Positions 52,403 to 61,129 of a stretch of DNA of 64,000 bases are shown piece after piece. How positions within the stretch are numbered: position 1 is the first letter of the stretch; the number at the start of each line of letters is the position of its first letter. Below the pieces are notes generated by a model, which was given only the letters and a program-made list of their open reading frames with translations, had not been told where the DNA came from and searched no databases. Location of the stretch: NCBI GenBank assembly GCA_024405015.1, contig JAKSPE010000011.1, positions 1 to 64,000 on the forward strand. The letters are read 5' to 3'. Origin of the DNA: Sphaerochaetaceae bacterium. Its GTDB lineage: Bacteria > Spirochaetota > Spirochaetia > Sphaerochaetales > Sphaerochaetaceae. The position numbers and the translations under genes are program-made.

Positions 52403-53683
52403 ATGGAATATGAAAACTTTGTTTTGAAAGGAAATATCATTTACAGCAAGTCTCAGTCTGAACTTGGCTCTGTCGTACAGGGCTATCTGGTCTGTAAGGA
52501 CGGCTTGTGTGAAGGTGTGTATGAAGCTCTTCCACAGCGTTTTTCCTCATTGCCTCTCAAGGATTTCGGTAATGCTCTGATTGTTCCAGGACTTGTGGAT
52601 CTTCATGTCCATGCACCGCAGTTTGCCTATCGTGGAAACGGAATGGACCTTGAGCTCATGGACTGGCTGAACACCTATGCTTTCCCGGAGGAGAGTGGCT
52701 ACTCAGACCTTTCCTATGCTGACAAGGCCTATGGCATCTTTGCCGACAGCATCCGAAAAAGTGTGACGACCCGTGCTGTCGTTTTTGCTACGCGCCACAG
52801 AAAGGCAACCGAGCTTCTCATGGACAAGATGGAGGCCTCCGGCATCGTTTCCTACATTGGAAAAGTCAACATGGACCGTCTTGCTCCAGATTCGCTCAAA
52901 GAGGAGAGCGCAGAAGAGTCTGCAAGTGAAACAGTTGCCTGGATTGAGAATGTTGCAGGAAAATATCAGAACACAATGCCGATTCTGACACCTCGATTTG
53001 TGCCTTCCTGTACCGATGAACTTATGGCAAAACTGGCTCTGATTCGGGCAAAATACAACCTTCCGGTGCAGTCCCATCTGTCCGAGAACCTAGGTGAGAT
53101 CCAGACGGTGAAGGAACTTGTTCCATCCTCAAGATTCTATGGGGATGCCTACGATATGTATGGCCTTTTCGGTGGTCCTTACAAGTGTGTCATGGCTCAT
53201 TGTGTACATTCGGAGGATGAGGAGATTTCCCTCATGAAGCAGCGTGGCGTGTTTGTCGCACACTGCCCGGAAAGCAATGCCAACATCGCAAGCGGTATCG
53301 CACCTGTCAGAAAATACATGGAGGTCGGACTGAATCTTGGTCTTGGCAGTGACATTGCTGGCGGTGCCTCACTTTCCATGTTCAGCGCCATTGTGCAGAC
53401 CATCAAGTATTCGAAGCTTCGCTGGCGACTGACGGACCAGAGTCTGAAACCTCTTACGTTCGCTGAGGCTTTCTATCTTGGCACAGAAGGTGGTGGAAAG
53501 TTCTTCGGTAAGGTCGGTTCCTTCAAGTCCGGTTATGAGTTTGATGCGGTTGTTTTGGATGACAGCAAATATCCATGTGCACACGACCTTGATCCAATTC
53601 GTCGACTGGAACGCCTGGCTTACGTTAGCGGCGATGACAATGGTGTTATCTCCAAGTTCGTGCGTGGAAAGCAGATTTTGTAA
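52403..53683 (+). CDS. guaD: guanine deaminase
   Basis: The 426-residue amidohydrolase starts at ATG 52403 after AAAGGGG. The metal motif HVHAPQFAYRG near residue 71 with the guanine-recognition stretch MDLELMDWLNTYAFPEE is specific to guanine deaminase; VQSHLSEN, AHCVHS and LGSDIAGG supply the other zinc ligands and catalytic residues. It turns guanine into xanthine and ammonia in the cytoplasm. It is a single gene; the nucleoside hydrolase at 38.3 kb could supply the base. Confidence 0.93.
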   Translation: MEYENFVLKGNIIYSKSQSELGSVVQGYLVCKDGLCEGVYEALPQRFSSLPLKDFGNALIVPGLVDLHVHAPQFAYRGNGMDLELMDWLNTYAFPEESGYSDLSYADKAYGIFADSIRKSVTTRAVVFATRHRKATELLMDKMEASGIVSYIGKVNMDRLAPDSLKEESAEESASETVAWIENVAGKYQNTMPILTPRFVPSCTDELMAKLALIRAKYNLPVQSHLSENLGEIQTVKELVPSSRFYGDAYDMYGLFGGPYKCVMAHCVHSEDEEISLMKQRGVFVAHCPESNANIASGIAPVRKYMEVGLNLGLGSDIAGGASLSMFSAIVQTIKYSKLRWRLTDQSLKPLTFAEAFYLGTEGGGKFFGKVGSFKSGYEFDAVVLDDSKYPCAHDLDPIRRLERLAYVSGDDNGVISKFVRGKQIL

Positions 53684-53783
53684 CGATTCATCCAGGCGGG
53701 TTCTATTCGGCCTGGGATTTGTTAACTGAACCTTTCCGTTCCGTTTCCCTTCGGTTATAATTCCCATGAAGGGAGACTTTGCT

Positions 53784-54905
53784 ATGTTCAATGTGAAAGA
53801 CCAGACTCGTGATGAACTGATGCTGGAGAGGGGACTCGCCAGATGCGGATATGACTGGTGGTGGCACTCATTTACCGCCAGGAACGCACAGACCGGAGAG
53901 GAAAGGCCGTTCTTCTTTGAATTCTTCGTCTGCAATCCTGCCCTGGGTGGAGACAATCCTGTCTTCGGTCAGCTTCCAGAAAACAAAGTGCAGGGAAGAA
54001 AGCCATCTTACCTCATGGTCAAAGCAGGATCTTGGGGCTCTGATGCAGCACAGCTTCACCGCTTCTTTGCATACAACGATGTCTCCATAAACGCCAAAGC
54101 CCCGTACAGCATCAAGGCCGGGGACTGCTATGTGGATGAGTTCTCGTCATCTGGCCATATCTGTATCACCGATACCGAAGCAAAGGACCATCCAGAGTGG
54201 ATGTGTGATGGCGGTGAGATGAGCTGGAACCTCAAAATCGATAAACAGGTTGCCTTCAATGTCGGCTATGGTGCAGGAAAGCTGTTTCGCTATCTTCAGG
54301 CGTTTAACATGTTCTGGCATGCGCAGGGAATGAAGACTTTCTACACTGGTGAAGTCTATTGGAAGGGCGAGAAGTACATTGTAGAGCCAGAGACCTGCTA
54401 CGGTTATGCGGACAAGAACTGGGGCAAAGATTTCACTTCTCCATGGGTGTGGCTTTCCAGCAACAACCTAGTGAGCAAAATCTCGGGCAAACGGCTGAAT
54501 GACAGTGTCTTTGACATCGGAGGAGGTTGTCCGAAGGTTGGCCCGATTGCCTTTCAGCGAAAGCTGCTTTCGGCGTTCTGGTATGAGGGTAAGGCCTATG
54601 AGTTCAACTTCTCCAAATTCTGGACCCGCACAAGGACGGTCTTTGACTGCCGAGAAACCGAGACTCAGATTGTGTGGCATGTGGAGCAGAGTACCTGGAC
54701 CAACCGAATGGTCACAGACATCACCTGTGAAAAGAGTGATATGCTGTTGGTGAACTACGAGGCTCCAGATGGGAAGAAACGTCATAATCGCCTATGGAAC
54801 GGTGGAAACGGCATAGGAACCATCAGCCTTTATCACAAAGGCCAGCTGATTGATACCGTGGAGGCAAGGAACATCGGCTGTGAATATGGAGAGTATGATC
54901 GCTGA
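53784..54905 (+). CDS. tocopherol cyclase-like protein
   Basis: From ATG 53784 the product is 373 residues. It matches the tocopherol-cyclase-like family: WHSFTARNAQTGEERPFFFEFF at the start, GYADKNWGKDFTSPWVWLSSNNL near residue 213 (quoted by YADKNWGKDF) and a beta-rich C-terminus. ATG 53766 is upstream of the likely transcript start, since TATAAT lies at 53756-53761, and it overlaps the ribosome site GGGAG. Bacterial members are not known to make tocopherol, and no prenylquinone genes are here. The stop abuts that of the convergent thioesterase. Confidence 0.83.
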   Translation: MFNVKDQTRDELMLERGLARCGYDWWWHSFTARNAQTGEERPFFFEFFVCNPALGGDNPVFGQLPENKVQGRKPSYLMVKAGSWGSDAAQLHRFFAYNDVSINAKAPYSIKAGDCYVDEFSSSGHICITDTEAKDHPEWMCDGGEMSWNLKIDKQVAFNVGYGAGKLFRYLQAFNMFWHAQGMKTFYTGEVYWKGEKYIVEPETCYGYADKNWGKDFTSPWVWLSSNNLVSKISGKRLNDSVFDIGGGCPKVGPIAFQRKLLSAFWYEGKAYEFNFSKFWTRTRTVFDCRETETQIVWHVEQSTWTNRMVTDITCEKSDMLLVNYEAPDGKKRHNRLWNGGNGIGTISLYHKGQLIDTVEARNIGCEYGEYDR

Positions 54906-55340
54906 TCAGCTTTCCTGGGAGGCCTTGTACTCGGCAAACTCGGCAGCGAACTTGGCATCCAGCTCCGGAAGTACTTTCTTGAGGTTCACGACACGGCCCT
55001 GGTCGTTGATGTAGCAGTGCTTGGATGTGGCAACAGCGCTGAGCTCATCGCGTGTTGTGTTGTAGAATTCATAGGAGACCTCCTGTACAACACCGCTGTA
55101 TCGTGTCACTGAAACGCGAACCTCGACGATATCGTTGAAATGGACCGGTTTCTTGTAGTCGATGGAAAGGCCTGCAACAGGGGAGGCAATGTGGTTCTCT
55201 TCTGCCTTGTCGTAGCCGTAACCGAGAAAGTCCATGTACTCGACACGTGCCTCTTCCATCCACTTGATGTAGTTGGAATGATGGATGATGCCCATCTTGT
55301 CTGTCTCGTGATACTGTGCCTTTCTCTTGTATGCGTACAT
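54906..55340 (-). CDS. 4HBT-fold acyl-CoA thioesterase
   Basis: The 144-residue product starts at ATG 55340, 6 bases after GGAGG. It has the YbgC/FadM-type hotdog fold: the catalytic aspartate region YHETDKMGIIHHSNYIKWMEEARVEYM near residue 10 (quoted by ETDKMGIIHHSNY) and the strand pattern KPVHFNDIVEVRV. It hydrolyses acyl-CoA or acyl-ACP thioesters; the chain length is unknown. It is a single gene divergent from the flavoprotein. Confidence 0.9.
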   Translation of the reverse strand: MYAYKRKAQYHETDKMGIIHHSNYIKWMEEARVEYMDFLGYGYDKAEENHIASPVAGLSIDYKKPVHFNDIVEVRVSVTRYSGVVQEVSYEFYNTTRDELSAVATSKHCYINDQGRVVNLKKVLPELDAKFAAEFAEYKASQES

Positions 55341-55448
55341 GTGAAGCCTCCATGTTGACATCTTCGCGTAATCTGTCATAAACACATTAATCATTTTCGA
55401 TTGATTCTTCAACCTCAATTGGGTAAAACTGTCCATAGGAGAAGGCAA

Positions 55449-55958
55449 ATGAAAGAGATACCAGTCAAGGAACTCACCATCAATCCGATGGAGATGATTG
55501 CACACCGCTGGATGCTGATCAGCGCTGGTGATGAGAAGGCAAGTAACACAATGACAGCCAGTTGGGGTGGACTTGGTTCCTTGTGGGGCCATGGTGGCGG
55601 ACTTCCGGTGTCAACCATCTATGTGAGACCGCAGCGTTACACAAAGAAGTTCATTGATGAGCAGGAGTACTACACCATCTCCTTCTATCCGCAGGAGTTC
55701 AAGGAAAAGCTGGGTTATCTGGGATCCCATTCCGGCAAGGATGAGGACAAGGTGGCGAAGGTCGGCATGAAAACCGTTATCGACGGTAAAGGTATCTGGT
55801 ATGAGGGTGCAGAGCTTGTGATGGTCTGCCGAAAGCTCTACCGATCTCCGATTGTGGAAGAGTGGTTCATTGACAAGACAATTGTGGAAGACTGCTATCC
55901 AAACAGAGACTTCCACGACATGTATGTCGGTGAAATCACAAGAGTTCTGGTCAAGTGA
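55449..55958 (+). CDS. flavin reductase-like FMN-binding split-barrel protein
   Basis: The 169-residue product starts at ATG 55449 after AGGAGAAGG. The pattern NTMTASWGGLGSLWG near residue 38, with VSTIYVRPQRYTKKFIDE and YTISFYPQEFKEKLGYLGSHSGKDEDK, fits the flavin reductase/FMN-binding split barrel often seen in anaerobes; the two are quoted by their cores. It binds FMN and may reduce flavin or an unknown acceptor with NAD(P)H. Convergent with the exported-protein operon, with only 14 bases between stops and no visible terminator. Confidence 0.87.
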   Translation: MKEIPVKELTINPMEMIAHRWMLISAGDEKASNTMTASWGGLGSLWGHGGGLPVSTIYVRPQRYTKKFIDEQEYYTISFYPQEFKEKLGYLGSHSGKDEDKVAKVGMKTVIDGKGIWYEGAELVMVCRKLYRSPIVEEWFIDKTIVEDCYPNRDFHDMYVGEITRVLVK

Positions 55959-55972
55959 ACAATGGCTCTAAG

Positions 55973-57295
55973 TCAGACGTTGCAGAGGATATTGAAGTAG
56001 ACTACAGACGAATAGGCTCCTGAATAGGTTCCGTCTGTGTTGTTTATCGCATCTGGAATGCTGATATGAATTTGCCCATAGAAGTCAATCTGGCTGAAGA
56101 CGTTGCCATAGCGGTCTGATGTGGTTGTCATGTTGCCAAGAGGCACATACTTGTTGTTTTTGACAGTGCCTCCATTACCACTTACGGCATAGTAATCCGT
56201 TCCATCGTATTCAATTAGCTTCTGGGTTCCATCCTCACTGTAGATGACGATCTTGTAAGGGATGGTCTTTGTTCCGCCGATCTGTTTGAGGGTAAACGTG
56301 GAGGAAGCCGTTGTCGTGAGCGGGCTGGAAGAGGCATAGATGTAGACTTTGCTGTTCCATGTATAGGCTTGACCGGAACCGTCATCCTTATAGGCGGTTG
56401 TTCTTGGTGTCGTATGCAGCTGAAGGGATCCGATGTTCAGGGTGTTCCCAGAACCTGCCAACGCACGAATGTTGATGTTTGTGGTGTTCTCATTTGGTAC
56501 AACATAGAGATAAGCCTCATCCTTTATGTTGTCGGCAGATCCGTAGTAGCCTCTGAGTCTGAATATGGTTGATCCGTTATGTGAGTATCCGTTGCAGGTT
56601 TCTGTGCAGGCTGCACCGTCATCTGCACAGGTCCAGGTGACATAGATTGTTGCGATATAGTCATCCTTTTCGGCAAGGTGCTTCAGAGCCTCGGTATCAA
56701 GAGGATCCATACAGATGAGAAAGTCCACCCAATAGTTCACAACCGTATCAACTTTCATGGTGGAATCCACGTACTGTTTGGCACCATTGGCTATTGGTGT
56801 GTACAGGGTAGCAGAACCGGTTGCCGCTGTGTTCGGGAAGTATTCGGTATCCAGAAGTCCATAACCATTTGTGTAGGCTCCACTGCTATTCTGTGTCAAG
56901 GTTCCACTTGGAACCCACTTGAGTCTTCCACCACCTCCAGAGGCAGTTGAGTTATAAACCGGGTTGATGGACATGGAGAAGTTGCGGTACTTGGTTGGGT
57001 CGGACTGGGATATGAACTTGCCATCGGTTTCAATGGTGAGGATGAGTCTGTGCGAGATTTCGGAGACACCGAACTGAGCGACATAGTTTGTACTGTTGTA
57101 TGTTCCGTTTGCATTGGACTGGTTCCATGCGACGTCGACTCTTGGTTTGTATATTGTCTTGCTCAGGTCAATTGTCAGGTTGTTCTTTGAGACCATCGTC
57201 GAGTTGTTGAACCAGATTCTTGGACCAGTGGTTGCAGCAAAGAGCAGTGAGACGGAGAGTATCAGTAGAATGGTCAGAAGAGACAGACGTTTCAT
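55973..57295 (-). CDS. exported beta-rich protein, large subunit of module 2 (paralogue of the 59.2-kb gene)
   Basis: The 440-residue protein has a Sec signal peptide (MKRLSLLTILLILSVSLLFA). The mature part is rich in Asn, Ser, Thr and Tyr and ends in DGTYSGAYSSVVYFNILCNV. It shares with the gene at 59240 a WxDxxxxMDP segment, an LxGYYxS segment, YDGTDYY, an IxIxIP-like strand and the C-terminal SGxYxSxIxxxV-like strand. A CADDGAACTETC loop is unique to it. It is the last gene of the four-gene module 2, one base after the preceding gene. I recognise no family. Export and a beta-sandwich fold are inferred. Confidence 0.78.
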   Translation of the reverse strand: MKRLSLLTILLILSVSLLFAATTGPRIWFNNSTMVSKNNLTIDLSKTIYKPRVDVAWNQSNANGTYNSTNYVAQFGVSEISHRLILTIETDGKFISQSDPTKYRNFSMSINPVYNSTASGGGGRLKWVPSGTLTQNSSGAYTNGYGLLDTEYFPNTAATGSATLYTPIANGAKQYVDSTMKVDTVVNYWVDFLICMDPLDTEALKHLAEKDDYIATIYVTWTCADDGAACTETCNGYSHNGSTIFRLRGYYGSADNIKDEAYLYVVPNENTTNINIRALAGSGNTLNIGSLQLHTTPRTTAYKDDGSGQAYTWNSKVYIYASSSPLTTTASSTFTLKQIGGTKTIPYKIVIYSEDGTQKLIEYDGTDYYAVSGNGGTVKNNKYVPLGNMTTTSDRYGNVFSQIDFYGQIHISIPDAINNTDGTYSGAYSSVVYFNILCNV

Positions 57296-57296
57296 T

Positions 57297-57929
57297 TCAG
57301 TTCGACTCCAGTTCGAATTTTATGGTAGATGTGTATGTGCCATCCACGTTCACAGGGTCGTCAATGGACAGTCGGAAGAACATGCCTCCGCTTTTTATGG
57401 TGCAAAGCCCTGCATTCGGATTGTAAGGGACAATCGGAATCTCGATGCTTTTCGGACCTCCAAGTGTTGAGGTTGTGCTCTGGCATATCTTTGTGATGTC
57501 ACTTGTAAGCGTGTTTCCATCGTTGATGTCATAGTGTACGGCAAGCTCATAGTCAAACTGGACTTCTGGCATTGTATCATGACAAAGCTTGTCATGGGTG
57601 ATGGTGATGTGGGCTGAAGTCCTGCCACTGTAAGATGCATTGAAGGAAACCATGACATCAAAAGTGCCGATCTTGAGGCCTGGTCTTGTCAGGGGAACGT
57701 TTGTTGGGGCAATCAGATAGGTATTGTTCTTGTTTCCGGTATCGTTGTAGTTCAGGTTGATGCCATTCGGGTCAGGCCAATCGGAAGAATCAAGAAGATT
57801 TGTCAGTGTTACATTGAACACCTCGTCATAGAACCCGGCAATTTCCAGTGAACTTGATTTGCGGAAAGCTGCAAATGCGGAGCAGGAGAGGAGCAGGACA
57901 ATTACAATTGCCATGATAAAACGTTTCAT
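57297..57929 (-). CDS. exported beta-rich protein, third gene of module 2
   Basis: The 210-residue product has a signal peptide ending SCSAFA. It ends in VDGTYTSTIKFELESN, the family C-terminal strand. SLEIAGFYDEVFNVTLT after the signal aligns by position with IQVNGFIKTYCIATITP of the 60.5-kb paralogue, and both begin MKR(L/F)IxAI. Two cysteines (KLCHD, KICQS) and a third in GLCTIK could form disulfides. Gaps are 11 bases to the gene before it and 1 base to the one after. Confidence 0.75.
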   Translation of the reverse strand: MKRFIMAIVIVLLLSCSAFAAFRKSSSLEIAGFYDEVFNVTLTNLLDSSDWPDPNGINLNYNDTGNKNNTYLIAPTNVPLTRPGLKIGTFDVMVSFNASYSGRTSAHITITHDKLCHDTMPEVQFDYELAVHYDINDGNTLTSDITKICQSTTSTLGGPKSIEIPIVPYNPNAGLCTIKSGGMFFRLSIDDPVNVDGTYTSTIKFELESN

Positions 57930-57940
57930 CTCTGCACCTC

Positions 57941-58567
57941 TCAGTTTACTGTGTATGTGACCGAGACATTGCAGGTGTAGTCAAAAGTGCCTGCAATGTA
58001 CTTTTCGTAGTCTTTGATCTGGATTTTGCATGTGCCGGATCGGATCCACTGCGAATCTGTAGGGAAGTTGGATGCCACCGCGCCAGTGTATTTGATGGAG
58101 TTCTCCGTATTGAAACCGTTGATGTAGACGGAACCGTCCAGATTGTCCAAGGCTTTCGAGAAACTTGCGCCGCCTGAAATCTTAAAATTGTCGGCCGATG
58201 TGGTCTTTTCTCCAATCATGGTTGTGTTCTTGGTCATGGTGATGGTATAGGATGGCTGATAGAAGTAGCCATTGACATAGGCCTGCAGCGGAAAGAATGT
58301 GAATGTGATGGAAGCGCTGTTTCTGGATGTCCCGGTGAGTGTCCAGCTGAATACTTCCTTCGCTGCTGTCGTGTAGTCATCTGTCAGGTTCACGTAGGAG
58401 GAGAGGAGGTTTCGGTTTTGTCCAGTGACGGATTCCGTCACCTTGAAGTCCACAGAGGAATCGGAACTCATGCTGTTGTAATAGCCGTGAATCTGCATTG
58501 TCTGTGTGAGGCTGAAAAGAGGAAGGCAAATGAGTGCTGTCAGGGAAATCAAAAGTACTTTTCTCAT
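57941..58567 (-). CDS. exported beta-rich protein, second gene of module 2
   Basis: The 208-residue product has a signal peptide (MRKVLLISLTALICLPLFS). The C-terminus IAGTFDYTCNVSVTYTVN is the strongest example in the cluster of a G-x-(Y/F) segment followed by alternating hydrophobic residues, like spore coat U or fimbrial subunits. FSWTLTGTSRNSASITFTFFPL resembles FSIYVSSNLKNSISIGVKFTPL of the 61.1-kb paralogue (quoted by RNSASITFTFFPL and KNSISIGVKFTPL). It starts in a 4-base overlap with the first gene. Confidence 0.75.
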   Translation of the reverse strand: MRKVLLISLTALICLPLFSLTQTMQIHGYYNSMSSDSSVDFKVTESVTGQNRNLLSSYVNLTDDYTTAAKEVFSWTLTGTSRNSASITFTFFPLQAYVNGYFYQPSYTITMTKNTTMIGEKTTSADNFKISGGASFSKALDNLDGSVYINGFNTENSIKYTGAVASNFPTDSQWIRSGTCKIQIKDYEKYIAGTFDYTCNVSVTYTVN

Positions 58568-59094
58568 TCGACACTCACCTCAAACTTCAGATTTGCGCTG
58601 AAATCTCCGGCAGGGAAATCCTCAACCGTCATGGATGGCCCGCCAAGTTGTAGCATGGCAAGGAGATTTGCTGTGAAAAGAGTGTTGGAACCTCGCTTGA
58701 TGGAGATTGTTCCAACGGTAGATGTATAGGTATCCTCTTCGGTTCCGACTTTCAATGTGCTGAAGGAATCTCCATTGTAGAAGAACTCAAGGTTGTATGG
58801 TATGGCCAGCGCCCCGTTTGAGAGGGGATCAGATGAGAAGGAGATGCTGTGTTTTCCAAGCTTGTTTGTGGAATAGCTTACGCCAAAAGCCTCCTGGACA
58901 TCGGTTGTGATCTGCATTTCTGCGGTAGTGATCTGATGTGTCGGATCCTGGTAGGAGGTGAAGAAGACGACGGAATTGTCCTGGTTTGTATGGACCCAAT
59001 GGAAACTGAATTTGTAGGTGTTGACCTCGGCGTATAGACTCAGAAGTGACAGGAAAGCAAATAGCAATGTGCATTCTATCCTTTTGCGTCTCAT
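58564..59094 (-). CDS. exported beta-rich protein, first gene of module 2
   Basis: The 176-residue product has a signal peptide with the core CTLLFAFLSLLSLYA. It ends PAGDFSANLKFEVSVE. GVSYSTNKLGKHSISF parallels FLAVNTNKATDYTLNLTF of the 61.9-kb paralogue. It begins about 30 bases after the predicted transcript start of the module 2 promoter and is the first gene of that operon. Family unknown. Confidence 0.75.
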   Translation of the reverse strand: MRRKRIECTLLFAFLSLLSLYAEVNTYKFSFHWVHTNQDNSVVFFTSYQDPTHQITTAEMQITTDVQEAFGVSYSTNKLGKHSISFSSDPLSNGALAIPYNLEFFYNGDSFSTLKVGTEEDTYTSTVGTISIKRGSNTLFTANLLAMLQLGGPSMTVEDFPAGDFSANLKFEVSVE

Positions 59095-59131
59095 CGGTTC
59101 ATATGCCTCTTTTTACCATACAATACCTAGG

Positions 59132-59160
59132 AATATACTGCTTTGTTTCCTTGCTGTCAA
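59132..59160 (-). promoter_or_regulatory. module 2 promoter
   Basis: On the minus strand TTGACA (59160-59155) and TATATT (59137-59132) are separated by 17 bases. The -35 lies in the context TCTTTGACA, the same as before module 1. Confidence 0.8.
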
Positions 59161-59192
59161 AGACTTTAGTGAAAAAATGAAAAAAAATACAC

Positions 59193-59260
59193 AAAAAAAA
59201 GGCGTCGTCTTGATATTTTTTTACAAGTGTTTCGTATGGCTAGATACGATCCGTGACGAC
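59193..59260 (-). terminator. candidate terminator of module 1
   Basis: GTCGTC (59204-59209) can pair with GACGAC (59255-59260), enclosing a CGTAT/ATACG hairpin, and on the minus strand eight T residues follow. One arm lies in the end of the 59.2-kb coding region. The long loop makes it uncertain. Confidence 0.4.
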
Positions 59261-60517
59261 ATGGACATAGATGTCAGAGGTATACTGGCCGGATACCAGA
59301 CCGTCGGTATTGATGGCTGTTCCGTCGGATCTTGTGGACGGGATGGAGACGGTGATCTCTCCATTGTCTGCCCAGCGCACCAAGGTCTGGTTGTCCTGGT
59401 CATAGGTCAGCTGGGCAGGGACCACCATGTAGTTGTCTGAGGTGCTGGCTTTTCCGTAGTAGTCGGTGCCATCATAGGTGACGGACTTTGTCGTACCGTT
59501 GTTCGCTTTGGATCCCTTTGTGGAGGTTATGGTTGCCGTGAACGGCACGGAGTTGTGGATGGTATCTCTGTAACTGACGCTTCCGTTTGTTCCGATATGT
59601 CTGAGCTTGAATTCGCCTGGATCGGATGCGATTCCGTTGCTTGCACTGGAAAGGAACAGGGAAACGGTTCCTGACGTATCACCTCCATATTTGACGGTGG
59701 AAGTGAAACCGTAGGTGGCAACAGACTGGCTGGAACCGGAATCGATCATCTGTGCAATATCCAAGGTGTTCGCGGACGAGAGTTTTGAGACGGTCATGAT
59801 GATGGATGTGGTATTCGGGTCTGTATTGATGTTCTCGGATTTGTAGTAACCCTGCAGATAGACGTCAAATGTCTCGGAGACGTCGCCGCACTTGATGGTG
59901 ACCTCGAGAATCGCCGTGTAGTAGGAGTCTGTCGGTGTCAGGTTGTATTTCTGTCCATCGGATGCCTGTACGGTATTGGTGTCAGTATTGACTGCCGGGT
60001 CCATGACAAGACAGACATCCCACCAGATTGCATCGTAGTCCTTGACGATGGACGATGGAATCGATGTGGCGTTTGATCCTGTTCCCAGATTCGCCTGGTT
60101 TCCGAAATGCAGAGAATAGCCAGGGACGTCCAGGTCCTGTCCGGCTACCGTGTAGGATCCTCGGGCAAACAGGTCAATGCCGAATGGTCGTTTGTAGCGG
60201 TCATCCAGAATGTATGCCCATTCTCCGGAGACCAGTTCTGCTGAAATCTCAACGGCTGTGTTCTTGTCCTTGATGTGATCAATACCGATAACGGCGAGAA
60301 TCTGGTTCTCATAGTAATAGTTCGGGCTGGTGGCTCCTGCAGACTGCGGGGAAGCACCGTTGTAGTTCGCAGTGGCGTTGTGCTGTGTGAAGTATGTTGC
60401 GGCGAGGTCTACTGTTGTGCAGTGGGACAGCATCTTGATGAAAGGCTGTGCATCTGCAGCAAAAGCCGATGCCAGAACAGAGAAGGTGAAACATAGAATC
60501 GCAATGGCTTTTCTCAT
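59240..60517 (-). CDS. exported beta-rich protein, large subunit of module 1 (paralogue of the 55.97-kb gene)
   Basis: The 425-residue product has a signal peptide ending LASAFA. It ends SGQYTSDIYVHVVTDRI. It shares with the 55.97-kb protein WWDVCLVMDP, LQGYYKSENI, VTYDGTDYYGK and ITVSIPSTRSDG, in the same order and spacing. The mature part is rich in Ser, Thr and Asp with no long hydrophobic stretch. It is the last gene of module 1, one base after the preceding gene. Function unknown; a large adhesin-like or tip-like subunit is one guess. Confidence 0.78.
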   Translation of the reverse strand: MRKAIAILCFTFSVLASAFAADAQPFIKMLSHCTTVDLAATYFTQHNATANYNGASPQSAGATSPNYYYENQILAVIGIDHIKDKNTAVEISAELVSGEWAYILDDRYKRPFGIDLFARGSYTVAGQDLDVPGYSLHFGNQANLGTGSNATSIPSSIVKDYDAIWWDVCLVMDPAVNTDTNTVQASDGQKYNLTPTDSYYTAILEVTIKCGDVSETFDVYLQGYYKSENINTDPNTTSIIMTVSKLSSANTLDIAQMIDSGSSQSVATYGFTSTVKYGGDTSGTVSLFLSSASNGIASDPGEFKLRHIGTNGSVSYRDTIHNSVPFTATITSTKGSKANNGTTKSVTYDGTDYYGKASTSDNYMVVPAQLTYDQDNQTLVRWADNGEITVSIPSTRSDGTAINTDGLVSGQYTSDIYVHVVTDRI

Positions 60518-60518
60518 A

Positions 60519-61118
60519 TCAGGCGCCCTCCAATGTCAGCACCACATCGCCATAGTAGTAACCGGTAGGCCATGCTTCCTTTTCGGCGGTGGAGTATTCG
60601 TAGAGCATGATACGCACATCCTGGTCCAAGGAGATGACCGGAAGGGTCTCGTTGTCGACTGCTGTGGGATTGGTGATGGTCGTCACATGATCCTGACTGT
60701 CACTAGGGACTGTCACATAGTCAACGGTTGTTGTCGTGTTGCCGCTTGCATCTTCTCCGTCGTAGCAGAGTCTGAATGTCATGTAGTAGTTTACAGACAC
60801 CGATGCGTCCGAGTCGCTCTGAAGAGGTGTTGCGTTGAAAATCAGTTTGACGTTGGAGAGGTTCGTGGCGACGGACCAACGGGCGATCTCCCTTCCAAGT
60901 CTCTTGTCAGCCTGATAATTGATATCATTGCCCATGATGTTGAACGGAACACCGATGGTGCTGTTTGCATTCGACTCAATCGGGGTGATTGTCGCGATGC
61001 AGTAGGTCTTGATGAAGCCGTTTACCTGAATTCCCTTTGTGAGTGCTGTGTTATAGTTGGCACCGAAAACGGATGCACCAAGGAGGAGTGTCATGATTGC
61101 AGTGATGAGTCTTTTCAT
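60519..61118 (-). CDS. exported beta-rich protein, third gene of module 1
   Basis: The 199-residue product has a signal peptide (MKRLITAIMTLLLGASVFG). The C-terminus PTGYYYGDVVLTLEGA carries the shared strand. NVKLIFNATPL is a strand also seen in the 57.3-kb paralogue as FDVMVSFNAS. Two cysteines (YCIAT, RLCYD) might pair. It is 11 bases after the preceding gene and 1 base before the large subunit. Confidence 0.75.
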   Translation of the reverse strand: MKRLITAIMTLLLGASVFGANYNTALTKGIQVNGFIKTYCIATITPIESNANSTIGVPFNIMGNDINYQADKRLGREIARWSVATNLSNVKLIFNATPLQSDSDASVSVNYYMTFRLCYDGEDASGNTTTTVDYVTVPSDSQDHVTTITNPTAVDNETLPVISLDQDVRIMLYEYSTAEKEAWPTGYYYGDVVLTLEGA

Positions 61119-61129
61119 TTCTTTCCTCC

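Noticed and set aside
53766..53783. Start of the tocopherol-cyclase-like protein at ATG 53766
   Set aside because: TATAAT at 53756-53761 places transcription start after it, and it overlaps the ribosome site used by ATG 53784.
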